A stretch of DNA of 64,000 nucleotides from Nitzschia sp. DOCU1. Its lineage: Eukaryota; Bacillariophyta; Bacillariophyceae; Bacillariales; Bacillariaceae. Position 1 is the first letter of the stretch. Every line of letters begins with the position of its first letter. The notes under the pieces are model-generated. The model made no database searches. It was not told the DNA's origin and worked only from the letters and a program-made list of their open reading frames with translations. This document shows, one piece after another, positions 41,317 through 53,759 of this stretch. Both the position numbers and the translations under genes were made by a program. Location: contig OX595986.1 of the NCBI GenBank assembly GCA_951394045.1, positions 2,199,534 to 2,263,533 of the forward strand, read 5' to 3'.

Positions 41317-42219
41317 ATGGGTCTTCGATTGGACGCTCCTTCGTCAGCTTCCTTTGTCCGGAAGCGCCGACGAACAACCCAATTTGTACTGAGCCTTGCT
41401 ATCACTGGCGCAATTTTACCCATTAACTGTCTGTCCCTACCGATTCATTCCGCCTCCAACTCAAATGCACCGAGGCGTTCAAGTATCTTTCCTAATTCCC
41501 GAGATATATTAGTGGAGGATGTCCAGGTACTTATTCGCCAGACGGGCCAAAATAATGCTGCTGCTGCTGCCATTGGCATCCCTTGCGACGGAGGATGTCG
41601 GCATGGCTTTGCACAAGTATTTGCCCTCGATCCAGTTCCAAACGAAAAGAGAATTAACTCTGGATTGATCAAATTAACTTGCCCCTTGCTGGTGCGTGCC
41701 GTCGACGAATTAGAGGACGAGGGATTCATTGCCGAACTGAATGCTAAATTGGTGGAAGGTTTAAATGAGGACCACGAAGAGTCTTTGCTGCAAAACTGTA
41801 TGCGAGAAGCCCACCAATTACATGCATCTGTTCGGCGGGATTTGATCCATTCAACAGAAGATCGAAATATGGTCCTGTCAAAGCTAGGGGAACGTGGTGC
41901 CCGTGCCTTTTGGGCAGCGGGAGTTGCTGCTGCCTCTCCAGGCTCAGTTTCGGATGTCAAATGCTTGCATGCTTGGCTCGGCGACTATTTGTTCCGAGGA
42001 TCAGAAGCCTCTCCGATCGGAGCTATAGTCGCTCAAATACTAAACGATCGCGGAATCGACTTAACTGGGACTGCGGACTGTCGTCCATACTGTGATCCAG
42101 AAATAAGCGCCTCAGCGGCCTCGCCCCCCACTCCCCGCAACAAGCAGCGACTCAAAACAAACAAGGAGTTGGCGCGGAGAAGGAGACAAAAAGAATCCAA
42201 AAAGGTCATAGAGTCGTAA
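41317..42219 (+). CDS. DUF501 family protein
   Basis: About 300 aa, single exon; start at ATG 41317 (CGCCATGG context). The DUF501 signature of bacterial and plastid-lineage proteins is visible: VLIRQTGQ, IGIPCDGGCRHGFAQVFALDP, a short loop and LIKLTCPLLVRAVDELEDEGF, then helices ending VRRDLIH and AGVAAASPG...VKCLHAWLGDYLF. Members are thought of as uncharacterised. The N-terminus has a basic patch followed by a hydrophobic stretch (FVLSLAITGAILPINCLSL), compatible with a signal peptide or plastid targeting, but no Phe +1 motif is obvious. The C-terminus is strongly basic (RRRRQKESKK). Confidence 0.75.
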   Translation: MGLRLDAPSSASFVRKRRRTTQFVLSLAITGAILPINCLSLPIHSASNSNAPRRSSIFPNSRDILVEDVQVLIRQTGQNNAAAAAIGIPCDGGCRHGFAQVFALDPVPNEKRINSGLIKLTCPLLVRAVDELEDEGFIAELNAKLVEGLNEDHEESLLQNCMREAHQLHASVRRDLIHSTEDRNMVLSKLGERGARAFWAAGVAAASPGSVSDVKCLHAWLGDYLFRGSEASPIGAIVAQILNDRGIDLTGTADCRPYCDPEISASAASPPTPRNKQRLKTNKELARRRRQKESKKVIES

Positions 42220-42295
42220 CATTATTATTGCGACTGTTCGTTTTCGTTTACGGCAAAGCCGCAAATAGCCTCTTCCTTTCTATTTATTTGTACTA

Positions 42296-42959
42296 CTATT
42301 TCGGAAGAAATCCTCCTTGCGACGTATACGTATGCAGACCAAAATGAAAGTCACCCGACTTGGCCCGCGGTACTCTTGGGATCGGTTCAGTCGCTGGTGG
42401 TAGTTGCGCCTAGCAATAGAAACAAGAACAAGATATATAATGAGACGTAAATTTGAGACAAGAATCAACCATTTGAGAGCAATTCCCACGTACCAAATGT
42501 GGATGGTCCGGCCCTGTATAAATTCGCAGTCGCGATTCCAGATATTGGTGTCTGAGTTTATTGCGCTTGAGCATTCCCAGGATAGCATTTTTCAAAATTT
42601 GTTCAGGGGTCCGTTCCAACATTTCCTCGGCTCTTCGCTGCTTCAACCCTCCAGGATAGCCCGTGTGCCAACGATAAAGCTTCGATTTCCACTTGTCTCC
42701 TGAGAAAGAAACCTGAAAAGTCGAGAGTGAGCTAGTCTGAGATATTGCTGGCAAGTCGATAGCAGCCAAAAAATATGTCGCTTACTTTCTCAGCATTGAC
42801 AACGACAACAAAGTCTCCCATGTCTTTGTTTGGTTGAAACGTCGGTTTGTGCTTGCCTTTTAAAATTTGGGCGATTTGGCCTGCCAGTCTTCCCACTGTC
42901 TGGTTGGAAGCATCTACCAGATGCCAGGCTCGTTGTAGGGCTTGTCCCGGAAAGGACAT
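42296..42959 (-). CDS. mRPL13: Mitochondrial ribosomal protein uL13
   Basis: Large-subunit ribosomal protein L13, 168 aa from three exons: 42959-42786, 42712-42494, 42409-42296. Introns are 73 bp (GTAAGC...TTTTCAG) and 84 bp (GTACGT...TTGCTAG), both phase 0. Family blocks are intact: [67 protein letters not shown] and the [14 protein letters not shown] end. Diatom plastid genomes usually encode their own rpl13, so a nuclear bacterial-type copy is most likely mitochondrial. No long presequence is seen from ATG 42959; in-frame codons upstream lack an ATG. Head to head with the ABC1K-like gene. Confidence 0.92.
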
Positions 42960-43440
42960 GGTTGCATTTGATCCTTGCTTCGGCAAAGAGACTGCGTGCT
43001 GTAAATGCAAGGGGTGATCCCGTCGGCGGTAATAAGTGCAGTGCTCTCCTCGGCATCGTCGACGATGGAGAGGAGCGAGCGCGGACGAAAGGGGACATGG
43101 CGGTTTGGTTGGTGCAGTGACGCCTTCCAGACCATTTTTGTACTTCCACGCGGAATGCTGTCGACTGCCGTTTTTAGTTTGATGGCAAACGTGACTGGGC
43201 CATCAGTGTTCACTCACGCGACAGATTTAGTTCAGCGAAGTTCTGCTTCGTCGGCTCTCATTCGTTCTTTCGCTTTTTGGAATGGAGGACGGCGCATCAC
43301 CTTCATATGCCCAGTGCTAGAGCGGCTGTTGTTCTGTTCTTTGGTGATGTCTTCGGATGCATCAATGCATGACTGTGGAAATCAATTGTTCCATTCTCGA
43401 TCAATTTCTTCGCCCTCTCTCTCTCAGCATTGTCGAGACA
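42960..43440. promoter_or_regulatory. Bidirectional spacer uL13/ABC1K-like
   Basis: 481 bp between divergent starts; several ORFs run through it on both strands but none has a recognisable product. Confidence 0.45.
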
Positions 43441-45234
43441 ATGGCGGTGACCAGTATCGTCAAGATGCTGACAGGGACCAAGGTTCGGCAGGCCTTGCTG
43501 CTCTGCCTGGTGCTGCTGGGAGGTCGTTCCAATGCTTTTGTTCTGCCACAGAATATGGCGAGGACCAATGCGCCCCTCGTGCCAAGCACATCGACGAGGA
43601 AGATGCAGCTGTCATTGGAGGATTCATTCGGTGGAATTTCAGGTATGCTTGCTTCGTTGGAGCTTCCACAGTCAATCCTGAGTCAGCTAGCTGGGCAGGA
43701 GTTGCCTCGCCTCACTTCCATGGACGAACTGTGGCTGACAGCGGTGACTTTGGTGAGTCACTTGAGCTTTTTGCAAGAAGCCCTGCTGTTCATCATCCCA
43801 GTTTCCGCAGTCATTGCCACGGCTGGTTATCGCTTCTCCTTCCCCGACGACGACTACAGGGCCGGCATTGAACCCTACGAACGAGGATGCTACAATCCCG
43901 AACAGGCTCGAGCTTACTATGCCAAGCATCCAAAAGTCGTCGTGCAACGAGTTCTCCAAATCTATCGACTTTCGAACAAGTTCATAACGGCGCTTCTTTT
44001 AGACAAATACGTTTTCAAGCGCGAAGAGGGAATGCGGGAGAAGCATGCAAAGGAACTTTTGTCCTTGATCACGCAACTCGGTCCTACGGCGGGCGAAGGT
44101 GGAGGGGCCGAAAAGGTCAGACAACGCGTCGTGGCGGAGTACAGGGAACGATTCCCCGGGCTAAACGACATGGAACTTCGCAAGCGTGCACGAGAAGAAG
44201 TAGAAACTCGCATGCAAGAAGTAGCTTTGCGAGAAAGCTTGGCGACTGGCATTACGACGGAGGTGGAGGAACTGCAACGGAAAAATCAAGACGCATTTGC
44301 CATTCCCGAGTGGTTTGTGTACACGTCGCGGGCCTTCATCACGCTTGAAGGAGTCAGTTTACAAGCAGATGAAAACTACAGTTTGATTCAATCATGTTTT
44401 CCCTACATTGCCAAGCGGCTCGTGAAAGATGAGCATCCCAGGGCGCAACAGGCGCTCAAGGAGTTGCTCTACGGCGCGGGAGATTTGATTGATCTAGAAC
44501 GGCTGGAAAAGCTGGCAGATGGATTTTCGACCTACTCCACGAGCACAAAGGCGCCCACTGCCGAGACCCGCATCATAGGGAACAAGAAGTCGAAGATAGA
44601 AGCCGAAGCTGCCCTTTCGCTTGCCAAGGATTCGGCAGATGTGTTGCTGGATCCGAAGGGAAATCTGGTGCAAAACCTGCTCGTGGAAGAAGGCGCCCTG
44701 GCGGCATCAGCCCGGGTGAAGGATCAAATCCGTGAGGTACTCGTGGATGGTCCACAACGGCTCAGAGACTCAATGCCACTTGGAGTCGGCATCTTGTTCC
44801 CCAAGCTCCCCTTTGAGGAGGCCGTGGCTCCATTCGTTCAAAAGACCGAGCATGAAGAAAACGCGCAGAAGTTAGTGGGCAAAATTAGAGCACTTGTACA
44901 GGGGCGAGACCAACAGTCGATCGATAAGGAAGCCCTGAATGAGCTACTCGCGGGCCTGAATCCCGAGCAGGCAACATTGATTGTACGGGAACTTGGACAG
45001 CATCTCCCCAAGTACACCGGTCTTGTTGGAAAGCTGGGTACCAAATTTGTGGCTAAGCTGTTCCAAAAAGCCAGCGACAATATCGACACCACGTTAGCTG
45101 ACCTAGAAGACAAGGATGTTGATCGATTGATGATGCTCGCTGCTCGAGGCGTGTCTTCCATGGCTCAGCATGGCGCCCGATTGGGTGGAGGCCTGCAACT
45201 ACCCAGAACCATTCAAACGACGAACAAGGAGTAA
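43441..45234 (+). CDS. ABC1K/ADCK-related plastid protein lacking the kinase core
   Basis: 597 aa from ATG 43441 (GACAATGG context). A signal peptide (ALLLCLVLLGGRSNA) is followed by FVLP, the diatom plastid-import motif. A predicted membrane segment, LLFIIPVSAVIATAGY, follows. Residues about 140-215 read like the N-terminal lead-in of plastid ABC1 kinases (VLQIYRLSNKFITALLLDKYVF, then LLSLITQLGPTA). At the point where those proteins continue into the K-x-G-Q motif and the kinase, this one switches to GEGGGAEKVRQR and a charged helical region. It then rejoins the ABC1K C-terminal module (AFITLEGVSLQADENYSLIQSCFPYIAKRL). No ATP-binding or catalytic-loop motif is present. The rest is alpha-helical, with no motif known to me. 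Function unknown; a scaffold or regulator of plastoglobule or prenyl-lipid metabolism is conceivable. Confidence 0.7.
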   Translation: MAVTSIVKMLTGTKVRQALLLCLVLLGGRSNAFVLPQNMARTNAPLVPSTSTRKMQLSLEDSFGGISGMLASLELPQSILSQLAGQELPRLTSMDELWLTAVTLVSHLSFLQEALLFIIPVSAVIATAGYRFSFPDDDYRAGIEPYERGCYNPEQARAYYAKHPKVVVQRVLQIYRLSNKFITALLLDKYVFKREEGMREKHAKELLSLITQLGPTAGEGGGAEKVRQRVVAEYRERFPGLNDMELRKRAREEVETRMQEVALRESLATGITTEVEELQRKNQDAFAIPEWFVYTSRAFITLEGVSLQADENYSLIQSCFPYIAKRLVKDEHPRAQQALKELLYGAGDLIDLERLEKLADGFSTYSTSTKAPTAETRIIGNKKSKIEAEAALSLAKDSADVLLDPKGNLVQNLLVEEGALAASARVKDQIREVLVDGPQRLRDSMPLGVGILFPKLPFEEAVAPFVQKTEHEENAQKLVGKIRALVQGRDQQSIDKEALNELLAGLNPEQATLIVRELGQHLPKYTGLVGKLGTKFVAKLFQKASDNIDTTLADLEDKDVDRLMMLAARGVSSMAQHGARLGGGLQLPRTIQTTNKE

Positions 45235-45785
45235 ACCTGCCAGGCTTGCTCATTTCCCCCCAGATTTTGGCTCGGGCCCCTTGTGCCGTTTTCATCTGCG
45301 CGACCTTCCTTGCGATGTTGTGAAATTAGTAGTAATGACGCAGTTGTGAGAGATATACATTTAAGCATTCGACTACCCATCCTTTTCGCCTTCACATGTG
45401 GCCAATTTTTGCTTCAAAGCTCATCTTCCCTCTTCCATATATTCAAACGATTGTCCCTTCTTTTAACCTCAAACCCACCGGTATGTCCATCTGAGAACCG
45501 TTTTTGAAGCAACGTCGCTTCTCAAATGACAATATCCGTTTGGTTATCCTTGCATTGATCATCCATGGTCATTGAAATGTGTTTTGATCTGTTATATATT
45601 TGAGGTTGCATTTTGGTCGGACGCCGATGAAGATTTGGAAGAAGCGGCGATAACAAATTGCCGCTCTGTTCCTCTGTCCAGGTGAAAGGCGTAGCTTATT
45701 ATACTGAAGATGTGACGGGCAATATCTAGAGTATCAGCAGTAAAGCCTTATTTAAGTAGCCCCTGTTGATTCTTCCGTTAGCTCC
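45235..45785. other. Intergenic between convergent genes
   Basis: 3' flanks of the ABC1K-like (+) and peroxidase-like (-) genes; T- and A-rich stretches, no ORF of interest. Confidence 0.4.
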
Positions 45786-47051
45786 TTAGAAGCCAAGATT
45801 TAGATCGTCACTCAAACTTTTTCTTGGCTTGTTCTTGAGAAGATTTTCGTATTTTCCTCCCGTATAAACTGCACCAAGCTGAGTGATAGAGTTGTAAGCA
45901 ATTCCAAGATCCTTTGTGTAGCTCAAGTTCGAGTCGGCATATTTTTTCAACCAGGCTTGGGAGGTGGGAGCTTCAGAATCTAGAATTTGCTCGCCAATCC
46001 AACCGAACACATCGTCGGTATTCTTCTTGATGGAAAAAGCGTACAAATCTTTCATGTACTTATTGAAATTCTTTTCGTCGATTTGATCCTTGGCAATACG
46101 CTGGCCAAACCGATCGTCGCGGGTCCCAAAACTGTCGGCTATGTACCACCCATCGTCGGGATCCTCGTCGAATTCGTCTGAAAGGGCAGCCTTAACATCT
46201 TCGTCGGTCAAGCGCTTGTAGTCCGACATTCGGCCCATCTTTCCCCGTTCGACAAATTTAGGCTTAGCAGATTGCCTCCAGTCCTCCGTAGTACGGGTCT
46301 TTTCGACTCGCTGCAAAGTCAATAGACCTCCGAGTAATGCTGTCATTTCACGTTCAGTCAAACCAGCCTTTTTGAAGGCGTCGCGCACTTCTTCATTGGA
46401 ACGCTTGCCAGACAATAGGTCCACGGGAAGAGCCGGATTCAACTCGACTCCCTTCCTCTTGTCTGGTTCCATACGCCCCAGCTGAGTGGGCAGGACGGGC
46501 CCACCAATCGATTCAATAGCTTCGGCGCCAGCGACAGCGATGCAGTCGGCAATCGAAACGGCAGTTTTCTTCTTGAGATCCTTTTCAGCCTGGATCAAGA
46601 CAGTAGCTGCCGACTTCAAGGAGCTGACGTACTCGCTATCATCCTTGCTGTTGAGAACGCTGTAGATGATTCCTCCGTTAGGGCCATACTTGTTGCTTGC
46701 CGCATTGTAAGAGAGTCCGTCTAGAAGCGCCAGCTGGTAGAATGCGGGCGCAAGTCTGGGGTCCTGCAAAATGGCTCTACGAGTCCGCTCGCGTACGGAG
46801 TCGACGGTACCCACCCGAAGCTCTTGATCTCCGTACATCGCAGGATCAAAGAATACTTCGGCGTTGGCACTTGGTGCAAACTGAGTTCCACCCAACAAAC
46901 CAAACACGGCCGCACCAGCAATAGCTTTTCCGAAATCTCGTCGGTCCATGGGGAGGCTTGTCGTCGTTCGCAACTTGTTATCAGGTTGGCATCCTTGAAA
47001 TGCGTGGCCTCGTGCCAACAAGGCAAGGGCTGTAAACAAAACTATCTTCAT
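45786..47051 (-). CDS. Thylakoid-lumen class I peroxidase homologue without haem ligands (TL29/APX4-like)
   Basis: 421 aa from ATG 47051. The N-terminus has a signal peptide and GHA|FQG, then a second, twin-arginine signal (DRRDF, R37-R38; hydrophobic core; cleavage after SANA), so the protein should reach the thylakoid lumen by the Tat route. The mature part follows the ascorbate-peroxidase fold: LALLDGLSYNAASNKYGPNGG corresponds to the distal active-site block, VSIADCIAVAGAEAIESIGGP and LGRMEPDK to the next, and GLTEREMTALLGG to the proximal block. Both haem-site His are gone (distal WHDAG-type is LLDGL; proximal SGAH-type is LLGGLL). The plant lumen protein TL29/APX4 is likewise described as lacking peroxidase activity. 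No intron seen. Confidence 0.8.
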   Translation of the reverse strand: MKIVLFTALALLARGHAFQGCQPDNKLRTTTSLPMDRRDFGKAIAGAAVFGLLGGTQFAPSANAEVFFDPAMYGDQELRVGTVDSVRERTRRAILQDPRLAPAFYQLALLDGLSYNAASNKYGPNGGIIYSVLNSKDDSEYVSSLKSAATVLIQAEKDLKKKTAVSIADCIAVAGAEAIESIGGPVLPTQLGRMEPDKRKGVELNPALPVDLLSGKRSNEEVRDAFKKAGLTEREMTALLGGLLTLQRVEKTRTTEDWRQSAKPKFVERGKMGRMSDYKRLTDEDVKAALSDEFDEDPDDGWYIADSFGTRDDRFGQRIAKDQIDEKNFNKYMKDLYAFSIKKNTDDVFGWIGEQILDSEAPTSQAWLKKYADSNLSYTKDLGIAYNSITQLGAVYTGGKYENLLKNKPRKSLSDDLNLGF

Positions 47052-49401
<2,350 letters not shown>

Positions 49402-51611
49402 TTGCGCTTTCTGGCTCGTATGGTCGTTTCTTTCGACAACAAATGGTGTCTGCATGGTGCTTGTCGGACAATAAGCGTAAAATATTAAACGAATCAATTA
49501 TATGCCTGGCATGATGTAGTTCGCTACTGTCGAGTCACACCATTACTGTAGACCGATGACGCTTGCACTTAGTCTCGACTGCTGGAGCTAGGAGGTCTGG
49601 ACATGTCACGAGTCCTCAAATTTTCCTCCGACAATACTTCACACCACCCTTCGCTTCTACACGTTACTCCAAGAACTGTGGAGATGCCAATATAGTAGCG
49701 CGGAAATTGGCTAGAAAGAGGAAGTTGATTCAACGCCGTCTTAATAACTGCTGGATTGTTTCTTCAAACACTAGTAGCGCCGGGGTTGTACTTCCTCGCG
49801 GACGACTATTTGACTCTTTTGCGATCGAGGTCGTCACCAATTTGAGCCCACGTTTCCTTTCTGCGTGACTTCACCAGCTGCCAATTGTCTTCCGGCACGT
49901 TCTTGTTCTTTCCTTGTTCCTTGTTCATTAGCTGTATCATATCCTTTTCCTCTCAACTTCTCAAATGTCACATTGCATGTCGTTCCTCTTCCAGAGTTGT
50001 TTGCCGCCCGGCTCTTCACGAGAGTAGGGGCTGAAATTCGCTTCGAGTCGGCCAAGTCGTTAGCGGCCGATTTCTTCCTCGCTCACCTTTTTTTGGCGGC
50101 CTGTTGCGTTGAGGAGCATTATCCGGCAGGTGGCTTACAGGTGTGGAGTAACGCACATAGGAGATTTGATGGCGTATGTGGCCAAAATTTTTTGATTAAC
50201 CCGAGCGCAGCGAGGGTCACGGTGCACCGCAGGTGCGCCGAAGGCCATAGTAATAGCTATCAGAGCACTCGAGTCCGTACCTGGTACAGAAGGACGGCTA
50301 CCGGTAGTTATACTCATTTATCATAGCTACTACTAGTGATTCTAAGAGTGACCAGCACAACTAGCCATATACCTGCTAGTAGAGCGATGATCATCACTAT
50401 TGTTCCTACTATCTAGTACTACCACCGGCGGTAGATAGTTGGTCACGCGATGACGTATGGTGACGAGTTCTGACTGTACTACTAGCACCATCCTTCACAA
50501 GAGGAAACAGCAAAAGGAAGAGGAGGAGGATGACAAAAGCTTGCTGCTGATCAGGAGCTAGTGCCAGCCAGAGCATTTCATAACCCATTAGGTAGAGTGA
50601 AGTATGAGTTTGACAAAACAGTTGCAGCATGGCGGCAACTTCATAGAGGTAGCAACGAATAATGCGACATGAGAATTCGAAATGGGAGAAGTCGACAATG
50701 GAAATGAATGCAACAACAATGGCTACAAATGCGACAACACGAAAACACGAGAATGCGAGAATGGGGAAAATGCGAGAATGCAACAACACGACAATGCGAG
50801 AATACGAAATACGAGAATTCGACAACGGCAATGAATGCCAGTACACGAACAACAACGGATGTGAGAAGTCAACAAAGGCAATGGATGCCTCAACACAAAC
50901 AATGAGATGCGAAAAGGCAACAATGGTGATGAGTGTGACAACTGAGGCTATATCAATTATACCAGTGTGACTCCTTTGATTTGTCGGAATGACTCTTTGG
51001 ATCACTGTCATTGGCCTTACTACTGGGAAGTTTCAAACTAGAAAGTAGTTTGTCTACATCTGGACCCCGGTTTGCATTGTCAGCACAACTCTCACCAGAC
51101 GCTCCCCTCCGTTGTGACGGTAGCTGATTGTAACAGTAGGAATCATTGACTAATAACCCATTCAATCAAATACTCATCAGCATCAATGAATGAGTCGGCA
51201 TTCAAAATCACAGACAGATTTGTTTATTCTATTGACTCTCACTGCACACACGTTGACTCTCCCCATACAATGCGCAATTTCTGCACGCAATTGATAAATT
51301 CCCAAACTGGTCCGACTCGCTTCCACCCTAATAAAAATAGCCACATTATGAATTCCGACTATCAAAACATCACAATATGTGGCACAATCCACTCTTCACT
51401 AAGTCAAGTATTGAATTATGTCATCCCAAATACCAACAAATATGCAATATAATTGAATCAATCATTCCAATGATCACCAACGGCATGGGCTATGACGATC
51501 CAATCCATCCAAACCACAATGCCCTAGATTCCTATTAACAATGTCACTTTCCATGCAATTGCTCAATTTGTTCTATATACTATAAAAGTTACAGCTAAGA
51601 TTCATCAATGT
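49402..51611. other. Gene-poor region with low-complexity repeat tract
   Basis: Nothing convincing is coding. From 49402 to 50430 there are scattered TAGTAG/CTACTAG motifs. About 50655-50960 is a degenerate short-period tract built from CGAGAATGCGAGAATG, CAACAACACGA and GGCAATGAATGC words. From 51180 to 51600 the DNA becomes AT-rich with few ORFs. Confidence 0.45.
50655..50960. repeat. Degenerate minisatellite (GAGAATGCGA / ACAACACGA words)
   Basis: Repeated 8-12-bp words in irregular order; both strands are open for up to 200 codons only because the repeat lacks stops. Confidence 0.55.
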
Positions 51612-52065
51612 TCACACTTGAGCAACAGGAAAGCCATCTGTCTTAGACAGTGCCCATAGTTGATCATATACATCTTGGGGAATGACATCGAAACCAGCCT
51701 CCCTCAGGCGCATTGTTCTCTTCTTGTAGAGCTCACGGACCACCTTGTCAAAACCAACTATTGGTCTGATCCTTCTGAATCCCTCGCATTACATTCAGCA
51801 TATCATGGTACACTTGGGCTGACCATCCTTTGATGGGAGATTGCTTCGCCATTCTTCTTTGTAGTATAATGCTTTAGCTCCTTGATGACCTTCCTCTTCT
51901 TTCTCTTCCTGGTAGAATCATCCAGCCCTGAACTACCAGCAATTTTGCTCAATGCGTTCTCAATGGCCTTGTAATTGCTTGAATCCTGCACTTGGGCCTG
52001 AATGCAATGGTGAGCATTGACAAAATTCTGGCGTGCTTCATCATACTCATTGTTGTTGCCCCCCT
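51612..52065 (-). pseudogene. Degraded gene of unknown function
   Basis: On the minus strand three consecutive stretches in different frames look like one protein. The first is charged and reads NNNEYDEARQNF, then KAIENALSKIAGSSGLDD and the basic STRKRKKRKVIKELKHYTTK. The second is SPIKGWSAQVYHDMLNVMRG. The third is FRRIRPIVGFDKVV followed by LREAGFDVIPQDVYDQLWAL and ends PVAQV at a TGA (51612-51614). Two frame changes (near 51850 and 51785) argue for a pseudogene, though small unrecognised introns cannot be excluded. I do not recognise the family. Confidence 0.45.
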
Positions 52066-52070
52066 CACTG

Positions 52071-52282
52071 AAGAAAGTCGTTAGAAGGGAAATGGTTTCT
52101 CACAAAATTGATCACAATCGCACTTACCATCAAACCTACTCCAGTTTAGGATCAATAACTGTATTCTCTACACAGATCACACAGAGATGTGAAGAAAGTT
52201 GTTAGCAGGAAAATGGTTTCTCACAAAATTGATCACAATCTCACTTACCACCAAACCTACTCCAGCTTAGGATCGACAACAC
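52071..52282. repeat. Two-copy ~122-bp tandem duplication
   Basis: AGAAAGT.GTTAG.AGG.AAATGGTTTCTCACAAAATTG begins near 52073 and again near 52193. Each copy includes CACTTACCA.CAAACCTACT and TTTAGGATC or CTTAGGATC. ACTTAC read on the minus strand is a splice-donor-like GTAAGT, so this may be a duplicated exon end of the degraded gene next to it. Confidence 0.65.
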
Positions 52283-52712
52283 CATTGTCATTCACAACAT
52301 TTTCATGATTCAAGGTTATTTGAATATTGTGAGAGGAATGTTTGTACCCCTGTCCATTACCAGCCACCAGCTTCCTCCACCCCACTCTCGCCAAACAACA
52401 CCCCACATGGAAATTGATTCTGATCCACGTGGAACAGGGGCTGAGTTTGGGATCAAACTGATCGGTGGCTGCTCATGTTCAAAAATTACAAACCATAGTC
52501 CATAGATTGATATTCCAATGGATATTTTGGCAATGGCCCGTCAAATTGTAGACCATCTTCAGACATTTGAAGTACAGCCACCATGGGCCATAGCACTTGC
52601 AGCAGCCGACTGCTCATCTGGCCGAATTGCACCAGAGACTCCTGTTGGTCAGTATCCAAACACATCAACGACAAGCAGAAGGCACAGTAGTAAGCGATAG
52701 ACTTTTGATTTA

Positions 52713-53759
52713 TCTCCAGACTGAAGCGTGCTCAACATTAAAATACTTACTATCCCTTTGGCATATTGATAGATGGAGGCTTGCACCCAAGAACAAAATA
52801 AAACTAACAAGAATTGGTTGAGTAGTGGCAGGTCAAGTGCTCTGGTTGTGCAAAGAGCTTGCATGACCTCCCCAAACTCACCTTTTACGCGTCGTCTCCA
52901 GACTGCAGCATCCTCGACATTTAGAAACTTACTATTCATTTGGCATATTGATAGATGGAGGCTTGCACCCAAGAACAAAATAAAACTAACAAGAATTGGT
53001 TGAGTAGTGGCAGTTCAAGTGCTCTTGTCGTGCAAAGAGCTCGCACGACCTCCCCAAACTCACCTTTGATGCGTCGTCTCCAGACTGAGGCGTGCTCAAC
53101 ATTAAAAATTTACTATCCCTTTGGTACAATGATAGATGGAGGCTTGCACCCACGAACGAAGTAAAACTAACAAGAATTGGTTGAGTAGTGGCTGTTCAAG
53201 TGCTCTTGTTGTGCAAAGAGCTTGCATGACCTCCCCAAACTCACCTTTTATGCATCGTCTCCAGACTGCAGCATCCTCAACATTTAGAAACTTACTATCC
53301 ATTTGGCATATTGATAGATGGAGGCTTGCACCCAAGAACAAAATAAAACTAACAAGAATTGGTTGAGTAGTGGCAGTTCAAGTGCTCTTGTCGTGCAAAG
53401 AGCTCGCATGACCTCCCCAAACTCATCTTTGATGCGTCGTCTCCAGACTGAGGCGTGCTCAACATTTAGAAACTTACTATCCCTTTGGTACAATGATAGA
53501 TGGAGGCTTGCACCCACGAACGAAGTAAAACTAACAAGAATTGGTTGAGTAGTGGCTGTTCAAGTGCTCTTGTCGTGCAAAGAGCTTGCATGACCTCCCC
53601 AAACTCACCTTTTATGCGTCGTCTCCAGACTGCAGCATTCTCAACATTTAGAAACTTACTATCCATTTGGTATATTGATAGATGGAGGCTTGCACCCAAG
53701 AACAAAATAAAACTAACAAGAATTGGTTGAGTAGTGGCTGTTCAAGTGCTCTTGTCGTG
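52713..53759. repeat. 182-bp satellite, left array (about 5.7 units)
   Basis: AGATGGAGGCTTGCACCCA recurs at 52771, 52953, 53134, 53316, 53498 and 53680, spacing 181-182 bp. Units alternate between two types, CCCAAGAACAAAAT and CCCACGAACGAAGT, so a 364-bp higher-order unit is present in the right half of the array. 182 is not a multiple of three, so the unit-length ORFs do not join. The array ends at the gypsy B LTR (53760). Confidence 0.93.

Noticed and set aside
43005..43871. 288-codon ORF overlapping the ABC1K-like gene
   Set aside because: It is out of frame with the well-supported plastid protein, and the composition looks like a shadow frame.
50662..50970. 102-codon Asn/Thr/Glu-rich ORF
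   Set aside because: Translation of a stop-free degenerate minisatellite; the other strand is open as well.
50409..51011. 200-codon minus-strand hydrophobic ORF
   Set aside because: Its hydrophobic look comes from the complement of the same minisatellite; no start context or homology evident.
52773..53730. Repeated 76-codon ORFs in the satellite
   Set aside because: They recur once per 182-bp unit and cannot join in frame; best explained as by-products of the repeat.
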